In this document: positions 1 to 10,595 of the stretch, piece by piece
Numbering within the stretch: position 1 is the first letter of the stretch
Layout: every line of letters starts with the position of its first letter
From: Halichondria panicea
Taxonomy: Eukaryota > Porifera > Demospongiae > Suberitida > Halichondriidae
Reading direction: 5' to 3'
Assembly (NCBI RefSeq): GCF_963675165.1
Contig: NC_087381.1
Location: forward strand, 1,550,001-1,614,000
Length of the DNA: 64,000 nucleotides
The notes under the pieces: generated by a model
What the model was told of the DNA's origin: nothing
The model's database searches: none
Seen by the model: only the letters and a program-made list of their open reading frames with translations
Program-made: the position numbers and the translations under genes

Positions 1-39
1 GGAATCACAAGGTACCTTCTGTAATCTGCTCTTACTTAA

Positions 40-1979
40 AGGGAAGGTACCATGAAAAAATAAAGTATTATTTTTTTGCCTTAAAATGTTCTTTGTGAGA
101 TATAAAATAACCTTGATGCAAAAAAATTTTTTTTAAAATTAAAGTTTCTGAGGAACAGGATTGTTAAGAAAGGCTTAAAATTTTACTTCCTGTTGAGGTC
201 AAATGTGGGCGCGGTCAAACGTGACGTCAGAGTAGGTACTAGTAAACATTGAATTGATGCATACTGGTGGCTGCATGAGTCTGACTGACAGACACATGTG
301 ATTTTAGCTATGATTTTCAAGCCAGTTGAGTTTTTCCTACTCCTTCTCATCTGTTGAGCATGAAAAAAGCTGCAGTGAAGATAAAGCAAGCGCTGTGGAG
401 CCATATCTGTATGAGCGAGAAAGCCTTCCCATGCTAGTTCGAGTGGTGATGATGATGGTGACAATGAAGGCAGGATAGGAAATGTTAATTGACTAATTAG
501 TATATAGACTAGGTCTATATGTATAAGTATACAGTCATGCAATTGAGTGTGTCAGGTGTGAATGCATGCGGTAGTACGTTGTGTAGAAATGTATATACCA
601 ATAGAGAATCAGTGTGATGGATTTGATCCTTGATATGTGGGTGCTACAGATGGCGTACACTGCCCACAAACACAGATATGGTGAGGCAGATGAGAATGAA
701 GTATACACCAGTAAGTTTATCAGTGCGAAAGGTATAACTTTCTTAACTAGTCGGTTGTGCTGGGGCTGGCTTGGAAGACATATAATTATACGAGTTGTTC
801 TACCAAGCTGTGCATGCAGTATAGCTGCGATTCGTAACAAATTTCCTTCTTCTTCACATGCAGGATTATTGACTCAACCTGTATTACGTGTATTACTCTT
901 GAGACAATTTAAAAGTTACGTTTTTGTCAATGTCGCGACAAACGTTTAGGAGAAGAAGATGCTGGGCTCAAAATTAGGTTGTATGGGATTTGACAACAGG
1001 GGGAGAGTCACCATGCATGAGTCCAAGCACTTCACACTAAATATCGACATCCTTGGTAGTTATAATTTATAATTTAGATGGGGTTTGAGTTACTATCGGT
1101 AATCTTTACATTATTAACACGTCAAGTTTTAGTTTCACTGGTCTTTGCATGACAATGAGACCCTTGCTGAAGTTGTTTCCAACATGAAAATAGGAAGAGA
1201 GGTACTGCATGCATATGTAGTCTGATCAGGAGTCTCAGTTGCATGCCGGGTCTACATGCAGGAGTCACGGTATAGAGAGGTTGTCTCTTGTAAAGCATCA
1301 AGTATCAACTGCAGCGAGGTATTATAATTATACATGATTGAACAAAAACAGAAGCTATTAACCTGTCTCCGTTCTCGCTTTTCCGTATACAGTGGCCGAC
1401 CGGGCACTTCTCTATAGGGCTATCTCTCCATTCCATGACTCTGATCTCAGGGCCTCTCTTTTTACAGGACAATATGGCAGTTTATTTCTGAATAACTGCC
1501 TTATAGAAAACAGTTAGAATGGCTTCAGACCTCAGATCTCAGCTTCTTCCTCTTTTGGATCCCAAACTGAGCAGCAAGGGAGGTCATATCTGTGAGTTTT
1601 CACTGTACACAGAAACAGGATTCTGTTGCTTTTCAGTGAGCTCTGGTAAATAGGACTTGTTTTTCCCACTCATATTTCAACTGAGAGAACTGTATGACTG
1701 CTAGATGTAAAGGAGCAACCAGCTGCAACACACTCAACACACACAGAATACATTTTACATGCAGCACAAATGCCTACTCTGACGTCACGTTTGACCGCGC
1801 CCACATTTGACCACAACAGGAAGCAAAATTTTAAGCCAGAAATTGTGTTTCTACAGTCCTGTTTCTCTGAAAAGTTAATTTTCAGAAAAATATTTTTTTG
1901 TCTCAGGGCTATTTTATACCCCACAAAGAACATTTTAAGGCAAAAAAATAAAACTTTATTTTTTCATGGTACCTTCCCT
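40..1979. mobile_element. TTAA-flanked non-autonomous DNA transposon
   Basis: The ends are long terminal inverted repeats of about 200 bp (40-238 and 1772-1979) starting AGGGAAGGTACCATG. They are flanked on both sides by TTAA (36-39 and 1980-1983), which fits a TTAA target-site duplication. The forward copy of the same host sequence near 63,920 has a single TTAA and no element, so it serves as a paralogous empty site. The interior contains only short open frames (up to about 119 codons) with no recognisable transposase, so the element looks non-autonomous. TTAA targeting is typical of the piggyBac superfamily, but the termini do not start with the usual CCC, so I leave the superfamily open. 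Confidence 0.85.
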
Positions 1980-1983
1980 TTAA

Positions 1984-2120
1984 AAGGCCTTCTACATGTA
2001 TACCCAACCTAAACTAGGAAATCACAAGGTATCTTCTGTAATCTGCTCTTACTTAAAAGGCCTTCTACATGTATACCCAACCTAAACTAGGAAATCACAA
2101 GGTACCTTCTGTAATCTGCT
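1984..2120 (-). repeat. Tandem copies of a ~64-bp SIN3 intron unit
   Basis: A unit of about 64-70 bp containing AAATCACAAGGTACCTTCTG occurs at 1984-2056 and 2057-2120, with a further partial copy at 1-35 cut off by the transposon. The reverse complement of the same unit occurs at 63,852-63,960 in the SIN3 intron at the right edge. It belongs to the inverted duplication of SIN3. Confidence 0.7.
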
Positions 2121-2191
2121 CTTGCTTTGAGAAACACAGTAAAAGGCTTTCTATAAACCCCTTGAGATGTGGTCACTCAGTTGTACCCTAC

Positions 2192-2326
2192 CTTCCATGA
2201 AATTCTTGGCCATATTGAGGAAAGTGGGGTAGTACTCTTCCACTTTGATGTCAGGTGGTTTCCGGAGACCCAGTTGGAGCGCCACAGAGCTCTCCTTCAC
2301 CTCTGCTGACTCCACCCCATCACCCC
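2192..2326 (-). pseudogene. SIN3: Inverted duplicate of a SIN3 exon (partial gene copy)
   Basis: On the minus strand this 135-bp stretch is the same as the SIN3 exon at 63,653-63,787, with the same acceptor (CTTCAG) and donor (GTAGGG). It encodes the segment ending [15 protein letters not shown], which corresponds to the conserved DYYPAFLDM region in the C-terminal half of SIN3 proteins. The flanking intron sequence is duplicated as well (about 2000-2498). Upstream of the exon on the minus strand the SIN3 similarity stops at about 2500, where a membrane-protein gene fragment begins, so this copy cannot be part of an ordinary full-length SIN3 transcript. The downstream part may continue off the left end of the window. 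It could be a true segmental inverted duplication or an assembly artefact from two haplotypes. Confidence 0.85.
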
Positions 2327-2499
2327 CTGAAGGGTAATAGCAAATACAGTCTATATCACATGCACATGAAAAACTCCAAAATCCAAATTAAAGTACAGAT
2401 TAAAAATTAATGTTCCTGTATGTACATGTATGTATGCTAAAATCAAGGGAGGGAGGGACAGCTCTACATAATTCCGCTATGACAGATGAATGAGAATGA

Positions 2500-2655
2500 A
2501 AAAAAAGTTTCACAGGGTATTTGTATCTTTGTCCAGCAAGTATTGTTATCCACTGCTTCAGTGTTTGCTTCTACTGTTACAGAATTAGCAGTAGTAATCA
2601 TAAGAAGTGAAGAGAGTGCTAACATTAGGAGATAGAATAAATCCATACCTATATA
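2500..2655 (-). pseudogene. 5' fragment of Cys-rich polytopic membrane protein family gene
   Basis: Read on the minus strand from ATG at 2655, this encodes the signal peptide and first ~45 residues of the family found intact at 7392 and 13555 (start MDLFYLLMLALSS, then the VTVEANTEAVDNNTCW region). The similarity ends after the IPCET residues at about 2500, where SIN3 intron sequence takes over. Sequence upstream of its start (2656-2830) resembles the region upstream of copy C (17,930-18,088), including ACTCTCCCAAA and GGAACTATCAAGTG. It is a promoter plus 5' end orphaned by a rearrangement. Confidence 0.85.
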
Positions 2656-2830
2656 CATATCTCTTATGTCTTATTCTGTATAAATTCATTAACTGATGTC
2701 TTGCTTTTAATCTAGCAACAACCTGCATGTAATAAGCAGTATTAAATTTTAGATGAAGTTGATAACAGTTTTTGTATTTCACTTGATAGTTCCGTTGTGA
2801 TATGGCTCGTTTTGGGAGAGTAAATTTTAC

Positions 2831-3630
2831 TAAGCCTGATTAAAAAATTAATAATTAACTATAGATAATAATTATGATAGTGGTCTCAAAAATTTCAAAT
2901 GGCGTAATATTATAGCCATAATTATAACATAGTCACTGACTGTGTACTGCCAGCTCAAAATATTCAATAGACAGATAAGTAGTCTATAGTCGGCTACATG
3001 TGGGGCATTCCACATCAAATAAAATTGCAGAAAATTTGCTATAGTTTTCGTGTCCATGCATATATATATTATTTATAATATTCTATCTGTAGTTAGCCAC
3101 AAATCATGCAATCTGATTTGCTAAAAGTAGTGTTCTATTCAACTTAGAAAATCATGTACTTATTTAAACAATCATACTTCACTTACACAATCTTGTAGTG
3201 AAGATTAGATAAATCTGATTAGCTATAGCTGGAGACTCATGGTTGCTATGATCTAGACACTGTTTAGGACATGATTTAGAAGCCCTCAGGGCTAGTAGAA
3301 CCCTCACTATGTTCGGACTGCAACAAGTCCTTTGAGTTTCTAAATCATGTATAAACTTCTTCAACTATTATAATTTATGTTGACAGCATCTTAGATGAAG
3401 TTTAATTGATCTGCCCTTAGCAGAAAATTATATGGTGGGTTTCTGTGCTCAAATAAACTGCAAATAATATTATTACTGACAGGTGTAACAGATCAGTATT
3501 CCAGTGGAGTGTTTGAGAGTATGGGGGGTGATTCAGCACAGAAGGTGGGAAAAAGAGGAGAATCGACTGTTGACAACAACACACTGCAATGTTTTTGTAC
3601 ACTATGCTTTGTTTTTGCCTCCAAAATTAA
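2831..3630. other. Non-coding stretch, nothing recognised
   Basis: AT-rich sequence with only short open frames that resemble no family I know. No splice-bounded exon or repeat structure could be identified. Confidence 0.5.
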
Positions 3631-3631
3631 C

Positions 3632-5128
3632 TACCGTATATGCTTGATCAGGAGCCGCGGCTACTAAATGTTTCATTTTGCTGGAAGAGGAGGTAGCCTC
3701 GATCCCAGGCCGAGTTTTCGCTTTTATAACGGTTAGGCGAACAACTGGGCCTGGTACTAGTTGTCTGCGCATGCGTCAAATTTTCATTGTATATTTGTGG
3801 TCGGCAAAAATATTTAATAAATCAATAATCAAAATTTGTACACAGAAAATGCACAGAGTGAGTACACAAAAGATGCACATAGGGAGCTGCTTCACAAAGG
3901 CCTGGGGAGTTGCCAGTTGTGCTGCAGCACAATTACAGTGACCCAGGGCAACTTCAGGATGATTGAATGCCTTCAAATTACGTTTCAAAAAGATTTAGCA
4001 GGCTGCTGGACTTCTCTGATTCTAGGCCCCAACTCGTAACTCATTGCTTGAGAAAACGTAGATTCTCTTGATGTCTCTGAGCTACCCAGCAACGCTCGAA
4101 TGAGCAGGTCATACTCCAGTCCTGTGTCTGTGAGTATAGGACAATATTAAAAGAAACCAAAGACGGTTAAACCCTTACCTCAAACTGTCCAGTCTCGTCC
4201 GTTAGTATAGCCAAGAGGAGCACTGTTGGGATAGCTGGATATTAGCCATTGCTCCTGTACAGAGAAGTAGACATTTTAAATACGTGTAGATCTATACATA
4301 TTAAATTTCTCGGTTATAGTGTCATTGTCGACGAGCTGATGATGGCAGCACCAAGTTCTCTAGCTCACACTCTTCACTTGATCCACCATATTAATAATGA
4401 AACTATAGTCTACCTACATTCTTGCCAAACATGAACAAGACTTGATAGCATAGCCGGCCATAGGGCCCACACAAAAATATCTGACCTTAACAAGCTTGAC
4501 AAAGCTTTATACCTCTTCCCTTGTTGTTCAGTCTTCAGAATAAGCTTCAGAGAAGAGAGAAGCTTCAGCTAAGAGCCATTCCAATCAAGTCCAATAATGA
4601 TAAAACGGGAACTGACTTCTAGTACACGATAGTACACAAATATAAATGTCACGAAAGTGAACGAGAATATCCATTCGTCAGAATCTGACAAACGATTGAC
4701 GCATGCGCAGACAACTAGTACCAGGCCCAGTTGTTCGCCTAACCGTTATAAAAGCGAAAACTCGGCCTGGGATCGAGGCTAGAAGAGGAGGCTACAATTC
4801 AAGAGAGGCCACTGTTCAAGAGCGGCGTTTATTAGCTCCAGATAATTTAGTTTGTCATCAAAAGTTGTTTCCACCTGCATAAACTTGAACTCTGCCATGA
4901 GAAAGTCTTTGTGAAGCACTAACAAGCTGCTACTTGTAGCTACGTACATGTAGCTAGCTGCTAGTAATAATTTTTTTGGCTGCCACGTGCAGAAATGCTA
5001 GAGTCAAAGTTCACTGAGGCTACTATTTGAGAGCGGCTACTAAATGTTTCATTTTGCTAGCAAGGGAGGCTACTATTTGAGTGCGGCCTTTATACAAGAG
5101 CGGCCTCTGATCAAGCATATACGGTATA
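3632..5128. mobile_element. MITE-like element with terminal inverted repeats
   Basis: The outer ends are inverted: ACCGTATATGCTTGATCAG at about 3632-3651 and its complement ending at about 5127, flanked by TA. Just inside both ends lies the sequence CGGCTACTAAATGTTTCATTTTGCT (3656-3680; same strand at 5035-5060), together with several diverged GAGGCTACTATTTGAGAGCGG-type short repeats between 4780 and 5110. No transposase frame is visible. A second inverted-repeat element (3699-4783) is nested in it. Confidence 0.6.
3699..4783. mobile_element. Nested TIR element, TAGCCTCGAT termini
   Basis: Near-perfect inverted repeats of about 85 bp: 3699-3785 begins TAGCCTCGATCCCAGGCC, and 4692-4783 ends with the reverse complement. 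The presumed target duplication is TA, and removing the element would restore the GAGGAGG-containing host repeat. The interior has no transposase. The same terminal motif (GCCTCGATTCCAGGCC) recurs at about 10,279, 16,521 and 23,481, so related short copies lie in the tandem array. Confidence 0.65.
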
Positions 5129-5149
5129 TGCACTATATATAGAAAGTAG

Positions 5150-5390
5150 ATATTATCTTAATACGGTATCTATTAAGTGTATCGAGGGTTATAATCTTAA
5201 TACGGTATCTATTAAGTGCACCGAGGGTTAATCTTAATAATTATGGTATTATATATTATGTGTACCGAGTTAATTTTAATAATTATGGTATATATTAAGT
5301 GTACCGAGGGTTAACCTTGATACGGTATCTATTAAGTGTACCGAGGGTTAATCTTAATACGGTATCTATTAAGTGTACTGAGGGTTATGC
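5150..5390. repeat. Minisatellite, ~37-45 bp unit
   Basis: About six degenerate tandem copies of a unit containing AATACGGTATCTATTAAGTG followed by TACCGAGGGTTA. The second half of the array is better conserved than the centre, where AATAATTATGGTAT variants occur. Confidence 0.8.
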
Positions 5391-6094
5391 CATGACAAAG
5401 CAGGTGTATACTGCAAAATGGAATACCTGGTGTGAAGGCTGCTGTCATTTACACCATAAACTTTATATCGCTGCATGCATGATTGACACTTTGATCCCTG
5501 GCCGAATGTCTAATAGACCTGCATACAAATTCTCCTTCATTAATTGCACATGCACAAAGTGGTAATGAAGGGGGGCTACACTTCCAATAATATTGGAAGT
5601 GTAGATTTGATACAAATATTTTTTATATGCCATTGTGGAGAAAGTAGTTTTCATGCTCCATTTGTATACATTTTATTACACGGATAATTATATATGTCGA
5701 CTCTTGATGTACCTTATAGCCAAAGCGATGTAAAACGTTAGGCTTAAATGTTGTTTTTCTTTGCCTCTGTGAGGGTCAACTGAAAGCTACTTTGTATACA
5801 TTCATGTCCAAGACGATAACAATAACTATACCCCTAGGGTATATAATACACTATGCATGCATGAAAGCTCCACTTGCATTGATGTGTTAGCTTGTAAATA
5901 AACGTCATGCCCTCGTGATGTACTGTTAATACAACTCTTTTCTTCATGTTGTGTATAATTATAGCTGTACACACGGTGGCCGAGAAGGGACACTCACGAG
6001 CGCCTACCGTCATAATTAACCATGTGTATATTTTCTACCATTAATAAAATTACTTGAATAACGTATCTATCGTATTATTTTGATGTCACAGAAA
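5391..6094. other. Non-coding spacer before the membrane-protein array
   Basis: No exon, RNA gene or duplicated block could be recognised. A short inverted repeat (CTACACTTCCAATA / TATTGGAAGTGTAG) lies at 5577-5605. Confidence 0.5.
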
Positions 6095-6255
6095 TCAGTG
6101 GGGTATTTGATGAGGAGTAATCCATCAGATTACCGGGTGTGAAATAGCACTGTCTGAAAATGATTGTGGATTTTCAGGTGTAGCTCTAAAAGCTGTGAAA
6201 TTTGCTTATGCACCAGGTTTTGAGTTGTTTCTTTACCAGGAGCCACCAAATGATC
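6095..6255 (-). pseudogene. Inverted 3' fragment of membrane-protein family gene
   Basis: Reverse-complemented pieces of the family's C-terminal tail are visible: the NTPLISA coding region at 6095-6122, the FSDSDIPHR region around 6130-6160 and the WWLLVKKQLKT region at 6200-6252. They are out of order and interrupted. This decayed copy lies head-to-head with the forward 3' fragment that starts at 6267. Confidence 0.65.
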
Positions 6256-6266
6256 AACACTGATAA

Positions 6267-6667
6267 TAAAGTGTATAACATAACAGATGCCTTCATGCTA
6301 CTGATTCTTAGTGGAGTGTTCATTATGGCAATCGCAGGAGATGAAGCTGACATCAAAGCATCCTACTTCAGTACATTTTCTTATTTGTTTCTAGCACTCC
6401 TTGGAATTATCCCAACCATTTATTTTTTTGCGTTGATCATTTGGTGGCTCCTGGTAAAGAAACAACTCAAAACTTATAAGCAAACTTCGGAGCTTTCGAG
6501 CTCAGCCTGATATCCCACAAATTGAAGAGCCATTTTCAAAGAGTGATATTCCACACCGATTAGAGAATCCATCAGATTACTCCTCTCCAAATACCCCGCT
6601 GATTTCTGCCCCAAGAAAGGATGCAAAGTACGGCTCAGTTGCTTGTGCTGATTCCACAAAGCCATGA
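6267..6667 (+). pseudogene. 3' fragment of C-type membrane-protein gene (repeat 1)
   Basis: Starts abruptly at the codons for KVYNITDAFML, equivalent to the last quarter of the intact family members, and runs to the family's stop codon at 6665-6667. A deletion after QLKT (about 6475) shifts the frame, so the tail is read as TYKQTSELSSSA and stops at 6510. It is closest to copy C (19,490-19,879) and to the fragment at 12,413. It marks the left edge of the tandem duplication unit. Confidence 0.85.
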
Positions 6668-7391
6668 TGGTTGCATACTAAATCGGACTGTGTAGAGTGT
6701 ACTGTCAGTGTATAGCAAGCTCCCTTCATATAATTATACATACAAGTTGGCGTTTGTGCAAAGTTTTTTGTTTGTGTCTAGAATAATTGATTTAGTCGGC
6801 TTGACTGATTGAGCCATACATTTTCTCAAGGGGGGGGGGGGAGTAATCCCAGCTCTCCTTGATTTTGCCCCAAGAAAAAAATCCAGATGATCGAGAGTAT
6901 GAATCATTGTAAATGGGTGTAAAGATGTAACTGTTGTAATTCCAGCTTTCTAGTAACCACTGTAATGGATGCATATATGTAATCACTGTATTCCTATTCA
7001 GTGAGTCAGTTAGAAAAAGCAACGGATGAAGCTCAAAGCTGTTTCTCCCTCAATAGGAGACAGCCTACACCTATATAAAAATATTGGATTGATTGATAGA
7101 ATGGACCATGCACATGTATCCTGTATTATTGAATGATAAGCTGGCAGTGTACAGTAAATGTTATAATTATGCCTACAGGATAGTAACATAAACGTATTAT
7201 ATTAGACAGTTGGCTTGCCAAGCCTCTACTTCCATACCGCAACGGAACTCTCAGGTGATTCACAAACAGATTTGTTTATTTATAAACTGTTTTCAACTTC
7301 AGTCACATTTTTATCATGTGCAGGTGTCACTATATAGTGGACTTACCCCATAGAGAACAAGTCATTATTATAATCAGTCTAAGTGATAGAT
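6668..7391 (+). promoter_or_regulatory. Duplicated upstream region of membrane-protein copy A
   Basis: This ~720-bp block (with a poly-G run at about 6831) recurs almost unchanged at 12,821-13,554 and 19,880-20,605, each time directly upstream of a family start codon (A, B, D). It must contain the promoter and 5' UTR. A stretch beginning AACGGAACTCTCAGGTGA (7240-7257) resembles the region upstream of copy C and of the orphan at 2656. A TATATAGTGG motif lies about 60 bp before the ATG. Confidence 0.5.
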
Positions 7392-9365
7392 ATGGAGTTC
7401 TATTACCTCCTAATGTTAGCACTCTCTTTTCATCTTATGATTGCTACTGCTAATTCTGTAACAGTAGAAGCAAACACTGAAGCAGTGGATAACAATACTT
7501 GCTGGACAAAGATACAAATACCCTGTGAAACTTCATCAACCACACAAACTGGTTTAATAAAAGATCTCAGCTCAGAGAAATTCATTGGTTCAACGGTTCT
7601 CAAAAAACACGATGTCATGGACTGTTATCCGTGGATGTTTCGCAATCCCAGAAATGGAAAATGTGAATGTAGTAACATTCCATATCGCTCTGTACTATGT
7701 GATGTTGAAATCAGCAGGACATCCATTCTTGATTGCTATTGTATGACTTATGATAGTGAGAGCAATGAAACTCAACTAGGAAGATGTGTGTATGGTTGTG
7801 GACATAAAACAGACACTGTCTTTTATACACTTCCAAGTAACACGAACAAACTTAATTCAAACTCTTGTGGAAGAATGAACCGAGATTCAACACTGTGTGG
7901 GAAGTGTCTACCAGGATATTCACCACTCTTGTACTCGTATGAAATGAAATGCATGAACTGTACGGGAGAGAACATGACCTACAACTGGATCAAGTACATA
8001 GCAGTTGCTTACATTCCTTTAACATTCTTCTTTTTCTTTGTCTTAATTTTTAAATTTAACGGAACTTCGCCTTTGTTGAAAAATTTCATTAGTGTGTCCC
8101 AAGGAATCTTTTCACCTATTGCCATTCGAGCTTTTCTTTCTGTCATTTCAGGGAAGGCGTACATTGAGAATTTCATTAAAGCTATAGGTTGCCTTTATAG
8201 CATCTGGAATTTGGATTTCTTTCGTACAGTCATTCCACCTATTTGTGCAACGGACATCAGTCAAATACAAGTGCTTGCTTTGGACTATGCGATTGCCTTT
8301 TATCCATTGGTGCTGGTTATTCTGACTTACTTTCTCATTAGTTTGCATAGCCATGATGTGCGTATAGTTGTTTGGTTGTGGAGACCTTTTCATAAGGTTT
8401 TCAGTTTAGTTAGTCAAAGCTGGGATATGGAAGGATCGATTGTGAAAGCTTTTGCGACCTTCTTTTTACTCTCCTACTTTAAAATTCTCAATGTTACTGC
8501 TGACTTGCTAGTATTTACTGGAATGTATGTACTGAAGGCAAACAGCAAAGAATACACTAAAAAGCATGTACTTTACTATGATGCAACAGTGGAATACTTG
8601 GGACAAGAACATCTTCCGTACGCAATAGTAGCTTTGTGTGTCGGAGTTTTCATTGTAATACTTCCTATAGTGTTTCTGATTGTATATCCGATGAAATGGT
8701 TTCAGAAATGTCTCAATTCTTTGAAAATTCAGCGTCAACGTCTTGACATGTTTGTTAACTGCTACCAAGGTTACTACAAGGATGGAACGAATGGTACCAG
8801 AGATTATCGATGGTTTTCTGTGGCATACTTTCTTCTTCAGATAATTCTGATTGTATTATTTACAGTCTCACAAACTATCTATTTTTATTCGATCGGAGTC
8901 TTAGTCGTAGTCATCCTCATGTTTTTACAGCTCTCATTACGACCATACAAGGAAGAATTTAAAGTGTACAACATAACAGATGCTTTCATGCTGTTGCTTC
9001 TTAGTGGAGTTTTTACTATGGCAATCGCAGGAGATGAAGCTGACATTAAAGCTTCTTACTTCAGTAATTTTTCTTATATGGTACTAGCGCTCATTGGAAT
9101 TGTCCCGATAATCTATTTCTTTGCATTGATCATTTGGTGGATCCTGGTAAAGAAACAACTCAAAACTTGGTGCATGAGCAAACTTCGTAGCTTTCGTGCT
9201 CCGACTGAAATCCCACGAATTGAAGAGTCATTTTCAGATAGTGATATTCCACACCGGTTAGAGAATCCATCAGATTACTCATTACCAAATACCCCGCTGA
9301 TTTCTGCCATTGGAAAGAATACAAAGTATGGCTCAGTTGCTTGTGCTGTCATTCCAGAGCCATGA
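7392..9365 (+). CDS. Cys-rich polytopic membrane protein, array copy A (intact)
   Basis: Single-exon gene for 657 residues. The ATG at 7392 is preferred because it starts a clean signal peptide (residues 1-20, MEFYYLLMLALSFHLM). Residues 21-200 form an extracellular region with about 16 cysteines and several N-glycosylation sequons; its end carries a CGKCLPGY...CMNC cluster. About eight or nine hydrophobic segments follow (near 203-221, 234-253, 293-318, 352-378, 409-434, 475-494, 499-514, 530-547, 560-587). An LRPYK-x(4)-YNITDAF motif sits before the last two, and a ~70-residue hydrophilic tail closes the protein. I know related uncharacterised sponge proteins but no named function. The layout suggests a receptor or channel; that is inference only. 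It differs from copy B at about four residues. Confidence 0.9.
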   Translation: MEFYYLLMLALSFHLMIATANSVTVEANTEAVDNNTCWTKIQIPCETSSTTQTGLIKDLSSEKFIGSTVLKKHDVMDCYPWMFRNPRNGKCECSNIPYRSVLCDVEISRTSILDCYCMTYDSESNETQLGRCVYGCGHKTDTVFYTLPSNTNKLNSNSCGRMNRDSTLCGKCLPGYSPLLYSYEMKCMNCTGENMTYNWIKYIAVAYIPLTFFFFFVLIFKFNGTSPLLKNFISVSQGIFSPIAIRAFLSVISGKAYIENFIKAIGCLYSIWNLDFFRTVIPPICATDISQIQVLALDYAIAFYPLVLVILTYFLISLHSHDVRIVVWLWRPFHKVFSLVSQSWDMEGSIVKAFATFFLLSYFKILNVTADLLVFTGMYVLKANSKEYTKKHVLYYDATVEYLGQEHLPYAIVALCVGVFIVILPIVFLIVYPMKWFQKCLNSLKIQRQRLDMFVNCYQGYYKDGTNGTRDYRWFSVAYFLLQIILIVLFTVSQTIYFYSIGVLVVVILMFLQLSLRPYKEEFKVYNITDAFMLLLLSGVFTMAIAGDEADIKASYFSNFSYMVLALIGIVPIIYFFALIIWWILVKKQLKTWCMSKLRSFRAPTEIPRIEESFSDSDIPHRLENPSDYSLPNTPLISAIGKNTKYGSVACAVIPEP

Positions 9366-9817
9366 TGGTAATGCTAAATAATAGTAAAGCTGACTCAGTA
9401 GATTTTAGCAAAATGTTTAGTAGTGTAACTTCGATCCCTTCACATGCATGTTAGGCATCTTTTAGTTGTATAGTTAATGTGTGTTTATTCGCACATAAAT
9501 TATGCGCATGAATGTGGGGCTCCTTGTCTTCTGAAATAATGGTGTATCCTGTGCGATAGAGTCATGTGAGAGCGGTTCATGCAGTTTGTCGAGCATTTTA
9601 AGAGGAAAGCAGTTTATTGTGTAATGCGCATGGTTAGCTATGGCAGTACTGTATGTATATATGCCTTGCATGGGAGTGTACAGAGTTTAACAACCAATCC
9701 AGATAGCAAAGATTCAATCTTAGCTCTTTCAAGCAACATTTCCGAGCATATGTACATGACTGTATATAAAAGAAACCTCAACGAGGTATATACATACATG
9801 CGTCCAATTCTTTCTGA
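9366..9817 (+). other. 3' flank of copy A, repeated after B and D
   Basis: Sequence with the ATTATGCGCATGAATGTGGG motif is shared with 15,529-15,995 and 22,583-23,023. It contains the 3' UTR and no further gene. Confidence 0.6.
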
Positions 9818-10020
9818 GTTAGATCCATGCAATCGCATTCTATCCTGAAGCAGTAATGAAGCCAGCAAGCTCTTGTAGTGACGCCCCTCAAGACGGACCA
9901 TCTGAAAAATACTGGATTGCCACTGATAGTACTAGATCTAGCTCTCATTCGCCCTAGGGCGCTACTGTGACATGAATCTGAACAAGCTAGCTGTAGCTGC
10001 AACACTGCTGGAGGATGGAT
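9818..10020 (+). pseudogene. Relic of fibrinogen-like family gene (repeat 1)
   Basis: Forward-strand remains of the family intact at 40,130-59,368. The end of the stalk (GAGTTAGATCCATG, intact genes ELGPM), the PASSCSD...PQD...YWIATDST segment and the CSCNTAGGW segment can be followed, but in shifted frames. Equivalent relics lie at 15,996-16,227 and 23,024-23,228. They show that a fibrinogen-like gene lay downstream of the membrane-protein gene before the tandem duplications. Confidence 0.8.
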
Positions 10021-10595
10021 TCAAGAATCAGTTGGATTACATGGAAATAAATTATAGCTGATTCTGAGTGCTTCTGATGAATCTGTATATTAAAGTTATG
10101 ACTACTGTGTCCGTGTGTCCTTTTTTGGTAGTGGGCTCATGTAAAGTGTATCTAGAATGTGCCTTTTGCACATGTGCACGCAATTAATGGGACTGACATA
10201 AGACATAAAGATAGTTAACTAAACAAATGAAAAATATATTCCTACGACGACCTTTGCCCAACAGCGTATACTAACTAGCCTCGATTCCAGGCCGCAGGAA
10301 AAGCTTTTGAAGGGGCTGCATTACACAGTACAGAGCCGGTGAACAGAGCAATGAAGTTCACACTGTTGTTAATCATTAATTACAGAAGCTGATACAACAC
10401 AGTCATATAATTAGAACACATAAAATATTAAATTTCTATAGTGCACAACAGTAAAAATTAATTTTAGGCAAAAAACAAAAGAACTATAGTGCACGTATAT
10501 ACGTAGATTTTACTACACGTACAACAGTTTTGAGAGAATGACAAGAAAATTTTGGTGTTAAAAGATTCAACCAGCTTTCACTAAAAAGTTTCAGC
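10021..10595. other. Spacer with short TIR-motif repeat
   Basis: Non-coding; shared with 16,228-16,808 and 23,229-23,780. Contains ACTAGCCTCGATTCCAGGCCG at about 10,276, resembling the end of the element at 3699. This is also the 3' flank of the duplicated Rab last exon. Confidence 0.5.

Noticed and set aside
614-949. 111-codon frame inside the TTAA element as a possible transposase
   Set aside because: No DDE-type motif, no similarity to any transposase I know, and comparable frames exist on the other strand.
7383-7391. GTG start three codons upstream of copy A (likewise 13,546 and 20,597)
   Set aside because: Eukaryotic nuclear genes rarely use GTG, and the ATG gives a normal signal peptide.
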